A stretch of DNA of 64,000 bases, taken from the NCBI GenBank assembly GCA_019916065.1, contig CM034233.1:37364862-37428861 (forward strand). The letters run 5' to 3'. Within the stretch, counting starts at the first letter, position 1. Every line of letters starts with the position of its first letter. The position numbers were made by a program, and so were the translations under genes. The notes under the pieces are model-generated. The model made no database searches, was not told the origin of the DNA, and worked only from the letters and a program-made list of their open reading frames with translations. Origin of the DNA: Vitellaria paradoxa (taxonomy: Eukaryota; Streptophyta; Magnoliopsida; Ericales; Sapotaceae). Shown here piece after piece: positions 30,057 through 42,702 of the stretch.

Positions 30057-33050
30057 TCATTCGAAGGGCGGGGGATCCATGAGATCCTATGTTTCAATAG
30101 TAGCGACAAAATTATCTAGCTATGGCTTAAGATGGTGGCCATTTACTTTGAAACAATTCCTATTTTTTAGACTTTCAATCTTGATTACTCCATGCTCAGA
30201 CACTTTCAATACAATAAATGGTTCTACCCACTTGGATTGCAATTTTCCTAAGAATAAATGAAGTCGTGATTTATAAAACAGTACTTTTTGACTTTCATGG
30301 AAGGTTCGTCTTGCGATGTGTTTGTCATGAATGTTTTCCATCTTCTCTTTAGAGATCCTCGCATTCTCATAAGCATCGTCTCTGCTAATTGGAGTTTACG
30401 ATGGAGTCCTGCTTCATCGATGCTAGCATTAAACTGTTTAATGGCCCAGTAAGCTTTATGTTCTAGTTCAACAAGCAGATAGCAGAACTTACCATAGACA
30501 AGCTGGTAAGGTGACATCCCTAATGTCATCTTATAAGCTGTATGATATGCGCATAGAGAGTCAACCAAATGCAATGATCAATTTTTATGATTCAGGTTTA
30601 CTGTCTTTTCTAAGATCTGCTTAATTTGATGATTAACAAGCTCTACTTGACCACTTGTTTCAGGGTGCTAAGAAGTGCCTACTTTATGGACTACTTCATA
30701 CTTGCACAAAAGTATCCCAACTGGTCTATTACAAAAATGTTTTCCCCCGTCACTAATAATAGCTTTGAGAACTCAAAATGTGAAAAGATATTTTCATGTA
30801 AAAACTTGAGTACTACCTTCTACTCATTTGTTCTTATAGCCACAGCTTCAACCCATTTAGACACATAATCCACCCTCACAAGGATATATTCGTATCCAAA
30901 TAAAATAGTAAATGGTCCCGTGAAATCGATGCCCCAACAGTCGAAAACCTCCAGAACAAGAATAGGGGACAACGGCATCATGTTTCGTCTTGTCAAGCTC
31001 CCTAATCTTTGACATCGATCACTGGAAGTATAGAAGCTTTGGACATTTTTAAAGAGAGTGGGCCAATAGAAACCGATTTGTAGAATTTTAGAAGATGTCT
31101 TCATTGTAGAGAAATGGCCACCACAAGTTTGAGTGTGACAAAATTATAGAATATTAGGAATTTCTCAATTAGGGATATAGTGACAGATAACTTAATCTAG
31201 ATAGTACTAAGATAAATAAGGGTCATCCTAATAGAATACTTGAACGTTCCTTAGAAATTTCTTCTTATTCGTTGAGCTCGATTCAATACGAATCTTGCCG
31301 GTCACTAAATAGTTAGCAAAATCTGCATACCACGGGGGCGTGGCAGAAGTTATGGTTGATACATTAAAGAGTTGCTCGTCTAGAAACCCATCATTAATTT
31401 TAACCTCTTCTCTAATTCTAAGTTCTTTTGAAAGATGAGATAAGTGATCAGCAACTGAATTCTTTACTCCTTTCATACCTTTATTACCAAATAAAACTCT
31501 TTTAAGGGTAGGATCCAACAAATCAACTGCGATTTGGCTTCTTTCTTGGTTAACAGATACTTCAACGTAGAATGATCAGCATAAACAGCAACTATTGAAC
31601 GAAGGATATAAGATCAAAACTTCTTGAGTGCAACAACTACAAATAGTTCCTTCTTGGTAGTAGAGTAGTTTCTTTGCGCATTATTGAGGGTCTTGGTTAC
31701 ATAATGGATCACATATGGCTCCTTATCCTTCTTTTGTCCTAACACAACACCAATAGCTTAATCACTGGCATCGCATATAAGCTCAAATGGTAATGACCAA
31801 TCGAGAGATTACAAAACAGAGGCTATGGTAAGGCACTTCTTAAGCTCCTCAAATGCCTCTTAGCATTGAGGAGTCCATTCAAAAGGTACATCATGTGTTA
31901 ATAAATGACACTGAGGTTTGGAAAGTGAACTAAAAGAAAGGATAAAATGCCGATAAAAACCAGCATGACCAAGAAATGAACGAACATTCTTGACTTTTCA
32001 GAGGGGTTAAGAGCTTTTGGATCAATTTCACCTTTGATTGATCTACTTATATTCCTATTTTCGAGACGATATGTCCAAGAATGATACCTCATCATACCAT
32101 AAAATGGCATTTTTCCCAATTAAGTACAAGATTTCATTCTTCACATTTGGTTATCTCAATTTTTCGAGCATTGATCATAAGGATCATCATATACTAAAAA
32201 ATTGTCCCTAAAGACCTCTACAATGTCCTCTACCAATTTGCTGAAAATACTCATCATACAGTGTTAAAATGCAACTAGAGCATTACACAGGCCAAATGGC
32301 ATTCTTTTATAAGCATTGGTACAAAAAGGACAAATGAAGGCCATCTTTTCCTGGTCTTCCAAAGTAGCCTCAATTTGATTATAGCCTGAGTAACCGTCTA
32401 GAAAGTAGTAAAAAGCATGTCCAACTACTCTTTCAAGTACTTGGTCTAGAAACAACAATGCAAAATGATCTTTATGGGTTACAGCATTTAGTTTTTTATA
32501 ATCAATGCACACTTTTCATCCTGTTTCGATTTAAGTGGGTGCCAATTCATTTTTCTCATTTCATATAACTCCAAACTTCTTTGGTATGACTTGCTTAGGA
32601 CTTATCTATTTTGAATCAAATATAGGGTATATGATCCCAACATCAAAAAGTTGGAGTACTTCAGCCCTTACTACTTCTTTCATATTGGGGTTAAGACGCC
32701 TTTGCGTTTGGCAAACCAACTTAGCATATTCTTCCAAAAAAATAAGATGTGTGTAGAGTAGAGGGCTTATACTAGTTAGGTCAGCTGCAAACCATCCTAA
32801 TGCATTTCTATGTTTGTGTAATAATCTAACCAAATGAGTCTCTTGGCTTGGTGTGAGTTCTGTAGAAATTACTATAGAAAAGATTTTTGCCTCTCCTAGA
32901 AAAGCATACTTTAAATGAACCAGTAGTAGTTTTCTTTTGGGATTAGGTGCTCTAATGTCAGAAGATTCCGCTCTCTTTTCGAGTGGTTCTAGATCCTCAA
33001 ATACTTGCACCCAGTTACCTAATGCCATGATTGGGCCACCTCAAGCCGAT
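30057..33050 (-). pseudogene. Element C RT, RNase H and integrase (decayed)
   Basis: On the minus strand, from 33028 down, the sequence reads through the pre-RT linker (LKYAFLGE), RT (RRLNPNMKEVVRAEVLQL, MCIDYKKLNAVTHKDHF, LDGYSGYNQIEATLED), RNase H (VADHLSHLSKE) and integrase ([50 protein letters not shown]). It ends PPPFE and TGA at 30059-30057. Many nonsense changes and some frameshifts break it. The protease part lies at 46649-47184, separated by element E. Confidence 0.88.
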
Positions 33051-34650
33051 TGATTACACTTGAAAAGTGTAATCGCAAGGCCTTTGTTTTAGTTTAAATT
33101 CATGTATTTTCTTGTTAAATTCATGCTTTTTATTAATTTCTAAGCTAATTATGTTTATTTTTCTTAATTGTAGTGAAAAAGGCTCAATAAATGCAATTGG
33201 GAACGTTAAAAACAAAGAAAATCATGAAGGATAGCATAAGGTGCAAGTGCAGGAAGGGGGTGTCTGGACACCTTCAGGACACCCGAGTGCAGAGAAAATT
33301 TTGGACCTCACTATGGTCCGAACACCCCCATTGGGAGTCTGGACACCTGGACACGCGAACTTAAATTCCCTATTCGTTTTTAGGGTTTGGATGTGATGGT
33401 TATAAAACCCATTATACAGTCGTTCCAAGGGACTTCTTCTCTTCTTTTCCTCTGACTTTTCAAGACATTCTTAGGATTAGATTCTCTATTTTTCATTCTT
33501 TTTGGAAGATGATTTCAAGACTTGTTATTGTCATTTGTCGGATTGCTTCGGTGTTGTTCGTAGTTCGTCATTCTTGTGATGCATTGAAGTACGGTATTTA
33601 AAGTTTGCTTTTAATAATAGTTTCTTTAGATTTATTCTTCATCTAAACATCTTTTCTATTGAATATTTATTGATTTATTTGAATGAATCTTGATTCAATA
33701 TTAGAGTAGATTTATTTTCTGCAAGTATACATTCTTGTTCAGATTTCTTCTTCTAAAATCATCTAGTTCTTGATTGAGTTATTGTGTTGATTGAATGGTT
33801 TCTCTAACTATGGTAGCGTAGGTTTCTTTTCCTTGATTTAACTTCATAGGAAGGGTGGAATGGTTTATTTATGTTTGTGCTAGGTTTTCATAGATGATTA
33901 CGCAAACGCGTGAACATCTACGAAAACTCTTCAATTTTGGTTTTTCTATTCCAAGAACTTTCGAAAACAAAAACTTTTGATCATATTCCGGTAATCACTG
34001 ATAAAGGTTTTTGAAACATTAATTTTCTTGAAAAATCTTGAAATTAAAAACTAGGGTTTGAAACCACAAGTGTTCCTATTCAAGCAAAATCTTTCCGATT
34101 TCATAATCCATAAGACGTGAATATGAAATTGGGTATTGTGTTTTAAAGACCTTTAACGAAGACATCTTCCAATTGATTTTTCCATTCGACGTGAAATTTT
34201 AATTGGTAACCGAGGCACAACATAAATTGATTTCATTCCACCTGAACTTGAATGTTAAATCAAGGGTTTTATTTCATTGAATTTAATTTACTAAATTAAT
34301 TGCTTGTTTCTTACAATCTTGATTAGGTTAGCAAACTTTCTTTAAATCTTGAATGCATAATTAAGTATTTCTGAAATTACAAAAATATTTTTATTTAAGA
34401 ATTTCTTTTCTTTGCAACTTTCTTTATTTAATTCTTGTTTAGGTTTAGTTAAGTTTTAAACTTTCCAACTTTCGAATTTAGGTAGAGAACTTTTAAAATT
34501 TCCCAGTATTTGAATTTTGAACATTCTTGATAACTTAGAAACTAAAACTTAGGTTCCTTGTAGGTTCGACCTCAGACTTACTGAGTTAAAACTACACCGC
34601 ACACCCTTGCACTTGGGGGTTAGTTTAGACGCACATTCTACATGCGGTCA
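33051..34650 (+). repeat. Element E 5' LTR
   Basis: This 1,600-bp LTR starts TGATTACACTT, with a tip hairpin whose arms are GATTACACTT and AAGTGTAATC, and ends GCGGTCA. The 3' copy is 1,601 bp and clearly similar, with scattered substitutions. It has a palindrome array at 33250-33355 and a TATA box at 33401. Confidence 0.94.
33250..33407 (+). promoter_or_regulatory. Element E LTR promoter: GTCCGGAC array plus TATA
   Basis: The inverted arms include GGTGTCTGGACACC, TATGGTCCGAACACC and GTCTGGACACC; in the 3' LTR they read closer to GTGTCCGGACACC. TAGGGTTT and GTTATAAAACCC (TATA at 33401) follow. The same type of arms recurs internally at 40613-40711. Confidence 0.68.
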
Positions 34651-34656
34651 AGTTTT

Positions 34657-34674
34657 TGGCGCCGTTGCTGGGGA
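34657..34674 (+). other. Element E primer binding site
   Basis: TGGCGCCGTTGCTGGGGA begins six bases after the LTR. It differs at one position from the tRNA-Asp complement seen in B. Confidence 0.9.
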
Positions 34675-34863
34675 TCCTATCTTAGCTTTTAGGTTATTAG
34701 AATCTTAGGATTAATTTTAATTTTAATTTTAATTTAAAAAAAAACCCTAAAACTTAAAAATCTTCAAAAATTTCCTAAGCTCCATAACCTTGTTCAGTGG
34801 TCCGGACACCTAGGTCTTTGGTCTGGACCATAGTTCATTCATTCAGTTTAGCTTTCTTAGCTT

Positions 34864-36503
34864 ATGAGCTTTTGGACTCGTAGTGAAGATGGTCGATTAG
34901 AACGTTCTGAGTTTCTAAATCCTCTCTTTAAACTTGAAAATTCTTTAGGAGAATCTCCAAATCTTAGGACCTCTAATCCAATCTTAGAAATGGCTGAGGA
35001 ACAAGCTGTTGCAGCTAGGCGATCCATGAGGGATATTTTGCAACAGAATAGGCACACTCCGGAATCCTGTATAGTGTGGCCTGAAAACCACACTTTGCAC
35101 TTTAAACCAGGGATGATACAATTGTTACCTACCTTCCACGGTATGGATTCAGAGAATCCATACGACCACTTAACTCGCTTTAGGAACATCTGTGTCACCA
35201 TAAAGGATCAAGGATGCCCATTAGAATTAGTATTTCTTAAGCTCTTCCCATTTTCATTGCAAGATAAGGCTGCTAGATGGTTCGAATTCTTACCAGCTAA
35301 TTCCATTCGCACTTGGGATGAAATGCAAGCCAAGTTTCTAAAGAAGTTTTTTCCACCTAACAGAACTGATACAATACAGCATCAGATTTTGAACATTGTT
35401 CCACAACATGGTGAGACCTTCTACCAAAGCTGGGAGAGATTTAAAACTCTTCTACATTCCTGTCCTTACCATGGATTTGAAGTTTGGTGCTTAGCTAGTA
35501 TCTTTTATGGATCACTGACGCCATAATTAAAACAATTTGTGGAGACAATATGCAATGGGCAGTTTGACGATAAAACTCCCGAAGAAGCTTATGAAAACTT
35601 CGAGTTTTCAGCTAAAAATGCACAAACATGGGATACCACGGGATCTTATAATACTCAGAATGCTAGTAGTTCTTCTATTCGAGGTTTGCATCACTTAAGT
35701 GAAACTAATGACCTTAAGGCAAAACTAGCAATACTGACCCGAGAAATTAAGACCCTTAAAATTAAAAAGAACACACCAATAGTCAAAGAACCCGTAGCGA
35801 ATGTCTATTGTGTAGCTTGCGATAGCCAATCTCATAGAACGGATGATTATCCTAGTATGCCCATATGTAGAGAAGTTGTGCAGAATCAGTTATCTAGTGA
35901 ACTCCCTATCCATGCTATAAACCAATACCGACCTCCATATCGTGAACAAAATTTGGGGGAAATTCGTATTCTGAAACATATAATTCGGCCGTGAGGAACC
36001 ATCCAAATTTCAGTTGGAGAAATGATGGAGCCCAAATGCCACAACCTTATCATGCTCCACCTCCTCCAATTCCTCAAGTTCCAGTCACCAATCCAGGATT
36101 GTCTCAGAATGCAGGACCTTCACATCATACTCCATACATTCCTCCAAATAAGAGGTCCACAGAAGAAACACTTCAACAATTTATGAACACACAATCCACA
36201 CTTTGGGCACAAAATAATAGAACTTTGGATGATATTAAGGGGCAATTGACTCTTTTGACTCAAACTTTGACTGCACAACCTAGAGGTCAATTCCCTGCTC
36301 AACCACGTCCAAATCCAACTGCCCAAGTGAAAAATGTTGAAGGGTCTTCCAATCTGCCTAGCAATATTGAACAGGTACAAAACATCACGACGCTTAGGAG
36401 TGGTAAAACTATAGATAAAACCATTCACCCTAAGATGGTTGAGGTTAGAGAAGAGTTAGAACCTAAGTGGATGTTGGAAGATAATAGGAGGGAAGGAAAA
36501 TAA
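34864..36503 (+). pseudogene. gag: Element E gag (decayed)
   Basis: The frame opens at the ATG at 34864 (MSFWTRSEDG), a different N-terminus from A, B and G. The capsid region follows (LLPTFHGMDSENPYDHL, FPFSLQDKAARWFEFLP, SWERFKTLL). TAA at 35524 is the first break. The zinc knuckle reads C-x2-C-x4-H-x4-Y, the last Cys being replaced by Tyr. A frameshift near 35985 leads to a Pro/Gln-rich linker and TAA at 36501. It is recognisable as Athila gag throughout. Confidence 0.88.
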
Positions 36504-37400
36504 CCTATAGTCATGGAAGGCGAGGAGTCTGAGAAAGAGAAGAATAAAGAAGAGAAAGGGGAGAAACAAAAGGGAAAAGAAGGAGAACCAATGTTAGTAC
36601 CTAGAGAATACGTCCCTAAAGCACCATTCCCTCAAAGGTTCTTAAAAGCTAAGAGAGAAACTCAAGCAGCTGAATTGCTAGAGGTATTTAAACAAGTAAA
36701 AATCAACAAACCTCTTTTAGATGCAATTAAGCAAATCCCAGTTTATGCAAAATTTTTGAAAGAACTATTCACTGTAAAGAGGGGAGTAAATGTTAAGGAA
36801 AAAGCTTTCCTAACTAAACAAGCAAGTGCTAATCTTCAATGTCGCACACCCCCGAAATAGAAGGACCTAGGTTGTCCTACTATTTCTTGCTATATAGGGG
36901 AGTTCTTTATTAGTCGAGCACTTCTTGATTTAGGAGCTAGTGTGAACCTACTTGCCTATTCAGTGTACGAACAACTAGGCTTAGGAGAGATAAAACCTAC
37001 CCGTGTGACTTTACAACTTGCTGATAGATCTATTAAAGTCCCACGAGGTATAGTTGAAGATGTACTGGTGCAAGTGGAAAATTTCTATTTTCTAGTAGAT
37101 TTTATAATCCTTGATACCCAACCACTCACCAGTTTATCAGCGCCAGTCCAGACACCAGTAATTCTTGGATGGCCATTCCTAGCAACTTCAAATGCCTTAA
37201 TTAATTGTAGGAATGGATCCATGAAAATGTCTTTTGGTAATATAGAATTTGAGACGAACATTTTTCATGTTACTAAACAACCAAAAGAGGTGTCTGAGAT
37301 ACAAAAAGTAGATGTAGTCAAGACCAATAGTGCAAGACTACATTGATTGTGAATTTTTTGAAGACCCTTTAGAAAGGGTACTGTGTTGTGATATCGAAAA
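36504..37400 (+). pseudogene. Element E aspartic protease (decayed)
   Basis: A Glu/Lys-rich linker (36513-36600) is followed by FPQRFLKAKRETQ, VNVKEKAFLTKQ and, after a TAG at 36858, the active site LLDLGASVNLL (from 36928). QLADRSIKVPRGIVEDVLVQV and VILGWPFLATSNALINC follow. A frameshift lies near 37325. The Gln lost in A and G (TLQLAD) is kept here. Confidence 0.86.
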
Positions 37401-40400
37401 GGGAGATCCTATGATTCATAGCGAAGCAAGCAGAATGATATACGAATGGTTAGACCTTTGCCCTATAATGTCCATTGGTAACTGGACACCAACGTTTGAG
37501 AATTTGGGGCCACTCCTAAATAAAGCTCAATCGTCAAATGTGAAAGCCCCAAGTCTCGATAGGAAACCTTTACCTCCTAGTTTGAAATATGCTTTTTTAG
37601 GCGAAGGCGAAACCTATCCTGTAGTTATTTCCTCTGAACTAACTACTGATCAGGAGCGCACACTACTAGAACTCCTATAAACCCATAAGAAGGCATTGGG
37701 GTGGTTAGTGGTAGATTTAATAGGTATAAGTCCACTCCTTTGTACACATCGTATCTATTTAGGAGAGGGTGCCAAGCCAGTCCGACAAATGCAAAGAAGG
37801 CTCAATCCAAATATGAAAGAGGTAGTACAGACAGAGGTATTAAAGTTGCTTGATGTAGGGATAATCTACCCAATTTCTGATTCCCAATGGGTAAGTCCCA
37901 CACAAGTAGTACCTAAGAAGTCAGGTATTACCATGGTTCGAAATGAAAACAATGAGCTAGTCCCAACGAGAGTGCAAACTGGCTGGCGAGTCTGCATTGA
38001 TTATAGGAAACTCAATGCAGTCACTAGAAAAGACCACTTCCCTCTCCTGTTCTCAGATTAGATTTTAGAAAGAGTGGTTGGACATGCATATTATTGCTTC
38101 CTAGATGGCTATTCGGGCTATAATTAAATAGAGGTAGCTTTAGAGGACCAATCCAAAACTACATTCACTTATCCTTTTAGCACCTTTGCATATAAATGAA
38201 TGCCGTTTGGCCTGTGTAACGTGCTTGCCACCTTTCAACGCTGCATGATTAGTATATTTAGTGAAATGGTAGAAGAAATCGTCAAAGTCTTTATGGACGA
38301 TTTCTCTATCTATGGAGACTCATTCGAGTAGTGTTTGCAACACCTTAATCTAGTATTAAAACGATGTGAGGAAAAGAACCTTGTGCTTAATTGGGAGAAG
38401 TGTCACTTTATGGTGACACAAGGCATAGTACTAGGGCACATAGTTTCAAAAGATGGCATCCAGGTAGATCAAGCAAAGATTGAATTGATACAAAAGCTTC
38501 CCACACCTCAATCAGTAAAGGATATCAGATCCTTCTTGGGGCATGCTAGGTTCTATCGAAGATTTATTCATTCATTCAGTGAGATTTCCAGACCCTTGTG
38601 TTAGTTACTAACACAAGACACCTCATTTGAATGGACTAATCAATGCCAGCAAGATTTCGATAAACTCAAGGAATGTCTAACTACAGCTCCTATATTACAA
38701 TCTCCTGATTGGTCACTACCCTTTGAACTCTTGTGTGACGCTAGTGACCATGCTATTAGAGCTGTGATAGGACATAGGTGGGATAAAAAGGCACATGTCA
38801 TTTATTATGCTAGTAAAACCCTTAATGACGCGCAAAAGAATTACATGACAACTGAAAAGGAATTACTAGCAGTTGTCTTCGCCCTTGAGAAATTTAGATC
38901 TTATCTCATTGGTTCAACAATTATCGTTTTTACTGATCATTCTGCACTCAAGTACCTGTTGACCAAACAAGAGGCCAAACCACGATTAATTCAATAGATT
39001 TTGTTGTTGCAAGAGTTTGACCTTGAAATAAGAGATAAGAAGGGTGTGGAGAACGTGGTGGCAGATCACTTGTCCCGTTTACCAGTCAAAGCCTACCCCA
39101 AAGACGATACGCAAATCAATGATAGCTTCCTGAATGAACAATTGTTTCACGTGCAAGCAATAATAGCATCCAACCCACCTTGGTACGCTAATATTGCTAA
39201 TTACTTAGTGACAGGTAAAATCCCAATTGAATGGAGCCCCAAGGATAGGAAGAAATTCCTTAGGAATGTGAGAGTTTTCTCTTGGGATGATCTGTACCTA
39301 TTCAAATATTGTCCTGATCAGGTTATTCGACGATGTATTCTTGAATGGGAAGTTCTCGGGATAATAGAGTTCTACCATTCTCAAGCGTGTGGTGGCCATT
39401 TTTCCACAAATAAAATAGCTGCCAAGATTTTACAATGTTGATTTTACTGGCCTATGTTATTCAAGGATGTACATCAATTCTGCACCACCTATGATCGATG
39501 TCAACGTCTAGGTAGCTTGACCCGAAGGAACATGATGCCTCTATCCCCTATTCTCATGTTAGAAGTATTTGATTGTTGGGGAATAGACTTCATGGGACCT
39601 TTTCCAATCTCTTTTGGATATGAATTCATCTTGGTAGGGGTTGATTACATGTCTAAATGGTTAGAAGCAGTTGCAACTAGGACGAATGACCATAAAGTAG
39701 TGCTCAAATTCCTCCATGAAAACATATTTTCACGTTTCGGGGTACCTCGAGCAATAATTAGCGATGGAGGAAAACATTTCTGCAATCGACCAGTAGGAAC
39801 TCTACTGCTCAAATATGGGGTGGCACATAAAGTAAGTACTTCTTATCACCCCCAAACAAGTGGCCAAGTAGAGCTAGCAAATAGAGAGATCAAATAAATC
39901 TTCGAGAAGATGGTTAATCCTAACCGCAAAGATTGGTCACTGAGGTTGATAGATTCCCTGTAGGCATATCGTATTGCATACAAAACTAGTTTGGGAATGT
40001 CACCTTACTGATTAGTTTATGGGAAGCCATGCCATTTGCCCGTAGAGTTAGAGCATAAAGCTTATTGGGCGATTAAATAGTTTAATGTCAATGTTGATGA
40101 AGCAAGGCTACACCATAAACTACAAATTGCAGAAATGGAAGAGATACGAAATGATGCCTATGGAAACGCCTTAATTTCAAAGGAAAAGATGAAGAAAGTA
40201 CATGACCAACACATTGCAAGACGATCATTCCATGAAGGTCAGAAAGTACTTCTTTATCGATCACGATTGCACTTATTTCCGGGTAAACTACAATCTAAAT
40301 GGTCAGGCCCTTTCATTGTAACACATGTATCGGACCATGGAGCCATTGAAATTGAAAACCTGAAGAATAGGCATCGATTTAAAGTGAATGGGCATCGATT

Positions 40401-40473
40401 AAAACCATATTTAGAGAAGTTTGTGGGTTTAATCGAAACTTGGGATCTTTTGGATCCCCCTCCTTATGAATAA
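37401..40473 (+). pseudogene. Element E RT, RNase H, integrase: one frame, many stops
   Basis: From about 37330 to 40473 I find one continuous reading frame interrupted only by about a dozen nonsense codons (for example 37678, 38059, 38332, 38602, 38995, 39439, 39895). RT motifs are WVSPTQVVPKKSG, GWRVCIDYRKLNAV and FMDDFSIYG. RNase H shows [29 protein letters not shown] and VADHLSRL. Integrase shows [33 protein letters not shown] and [12 protein letters not shown], ending PPPYE. Most stops lie at Gln, Arg or Trp codons of B. Confidence 0.92.
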
Positions 40474-40612
40474 TTCACATTCAAGAGATTCTTTGTTGTA
40501 TATTAATTAGAATAGTTACTAACGTTATTTAAAGGGTAATTTTATTAGGAATATTAGGTTAATTTTTTCCATTTTATTTTAGGTTAGGATCTCTTATTAA
40601 AAAAAAAAAATT
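40474..40612 (+). other. Element E post-pol spacer
   Basis: This AT-rich spacer between the pol stop and the internal array ends in a run of twelve or more A. A similar segment precedes the arrays of A (22119-22253) and G (61100-61240). No open frame. Confidence 0.5.
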
Positions 40613-40711
40613 GGACTGCCAGTCCGAACACCCCATTGCCGGTTTGGACCACAGTGGGCTCTTTATCAATCCTTCATCATCCCGATCCGGACACCTCGAA
40701 GCCGGTCCGAA
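40613..40711 (+). repeat. Internal palindrome array of element E
   Basis: The arms include CCAGTCCGAACACCCC, GGTTTGGACCACAG, ATCCGGACACC and GGTCCGAACACC. They are the same kind as in the E LTR (GGTCCGGACACCCC) and sit in the same relative place as in A, B and G. No TATA box follows within 60 bp. Confidence 0.72.
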
Positions 40712-40910
40712 CACCTGGAGACTTCAAAAAGCTAATTTCTCTTCTTTTGCCCGATTCCTTCATCTATCTCTACCTCCCACGGCCACCTCCCACAATCCCC
40801 AACACTTCTTCTTCGATCTAAAGCCATCTAAAGCCACGGATTGCTGAAATTTAGTGGATTTTGCCATGAATTTCTGGTCTCCTTCAAGCTTGGGTGGTCC
40901 TCTTAACTAG

Positions 40911-41381
40911 GTATGTTTCTTCATCCTCCATTAGAGCCCTAACATTGAGAATGGAGTACCTAAGGTTCTTCCTACTGTTTTGCTTTCAATTTATTTCAAA
41001 AATCTAACCATTAATGGAGCATACTACTTCCATGGAGTCCATTTTTCAATTTCATATGAGCTTTTGGTTAAAATGGGAACATACACATGGAACCTTATGC
41101 CTCCATACGGGTGAGCTTTATGTTGACCGAAATTGTATTTTTTTCAAAAACTTGTTGTGTTAAACTTACTCTCTTTACATCAATGTTGAAATGTAATGGC
41201 CCAATTTTGGTGTGATACCCCAATTCCCATCAATGGAAGGCATAAGTCAAGTTGTGGTCCCATGAAAGGCACAATTTCCTTTGATTTAATTTTTCTAATG
41301 CTTTATTAGAAGTGGTCCACTGAATTTGTGTGGACATGGGAATTGTTCTCATTATGTTACCAATATTTATTCTTTGATTAG
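40911..41381 (+). other. Candidate intron before the E 3' ORF
   Basis: CTAG|GTATGT at 40910/40911 is a consensus plant 5' splice site. TTCTTTGATTAG at 41370-41381 is a plausible 3' splice site, and the ATG of the 3' ORF follows three bases later. The 471-bp interval is T-rich. The donor matches those of A and G. Confidence 0.55.
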
Positions 41382-41384
41382 TGC

Positions 41385-42446
41385 AATGCCACCAAGGACA
41401 AAGCAACGTGCTAATAGGCAACTTGGAACACCATCCTATGATAGTGACCGATTTTGGGGAGAGGATGCAGAAAAATAGTATGATGATGTGTGGTGTCACA
41501 AACCAATGATGGTGGAGAGGGTTTGGCGAATTAATTAATTCCATGGCGAGGAATTTCTACTCCTCCAAAATTTTGAGGGCCGACAATGGTTACATATTGC
41601 CCAATTCCAAGCTTCGTGTGTTTCCGATGTTGTGCGTGAATTCTTTGCCAACATCTGAGAAGCTTCTATAAACAAGCGAAAAGGGAGATAGCAACTCACG
41701 GGATGGGTCCGTGGAGTTGCAATTAAATTGACCCCAACAGATTTTGCTGAGATATTTCAATTACCTCGAGTGCAACACCCGGAATTTTCCTATCCCAATG
41801 AAGGAGACCCGCCCCTGCATGTAATAGCACAGGAAGTCTTGACTGACAACCAGGAATGGGCCAGTGAATATAGAAAGCTATATTCTCTTGCACCAATCTT
41901 TTGCCCCAAAATAGGAATTCAGACTGTAATCCTGCATGAGCTCGTTTGATTTTCGCGATTGGGACAGGAATGACCATAGATTTACCTTCTTTTATTTGGC
42001 ACCAAATTGCTTTTACCTTTGAACAAAAAGGAGGGCAATTTGGCATTCCTTTTGGTGGAGCTCTTACCGAGGTTTTCCAGCAGAAAGATGCACAGATACC
42101 CACAGATTTGCCTATAGCCCCCGACTTCAACCTCTAACAGCCACCTCATATGCAAAGTCTAAGGGGAATGTCAAAGAGCAAGAAGAAGAAGCGACCAGGG
42201 GAGAGTAGCTCTTAGCGCCCATGGGATAAGGTGGAGGAAGAAGATGATATGCCTGGCATTTCCATGGCAGAACTGATGGTGCAAATAAACCGACTGAAGC
42301 ACAATCAGGAGGTGGATCATGGATTGCTTTTGAGTTTACAACATACACAAATGGCTATGCAGCAAGAGCACCAGACACAGACTCATCTTCTACAGTGCAT
42401 CCTAGATCATCTTCATGATTCTCATCATCCTCCACCACAGGATTAA
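41385..42446 (+). pseudogene. Element E 3' ORF (putative plant transposon protein)
   Basis: From the ATG at 41385 (MPPRTKQRANRQL) to TAA at 42444. The conserved domain reads EFLLLQNFEGRQWLHIAQF, VRGVAIKLTPTDFAEIFQLP, FAIGTGMTIDLPSFIWHQIA and PFGGALTEVFQQK. A Lys-rich KSKKKKRPG patch, an acidic EEEDD stretch and a Gln/His-rich coiled-coil-like tail (HQTQTHLLQCILDHL) follow. Several stops and one frameshift near 41945 break it. The same gene is found in B, C and G. No membrane segment or signal peptide is visible, so I do not call it an envelope protein. Confidence 0.82.
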
Positions 42447-42702
42447 AGGAGACCTTTCTTTTGTAGTTCTTTCTTATTTTTGTTTAATTATAAGTTGATG
42501 ACAGTTTTGTGAGTTAGGTGTGAATTGCTGGTTTAACTTTGTACCCCTAAACTCGGTTATTTCTTTTATTAGAATAGGAATGTTATTTTGCTTTTATTTT
42601 GTTTTCATTATGTTAATTTTGTGGATTCATTGCTTCTTGCTTGCCGATATCTATTGCCTCATGATTTCATAGCTTTACTTTGTTTGATTTATGAAAGTAC
42701 AG
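42447..42702 (+). other. Element E spacer or second intron
   Basis: This T-rich sequence has no open frame and ends GAAAGTACAG|GTAC. The matching acceptor AG|GTAC in C and G suggests an intron end. No strong 5' splice site was found near the end of the 3' ORF. Confidence 0.45.
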
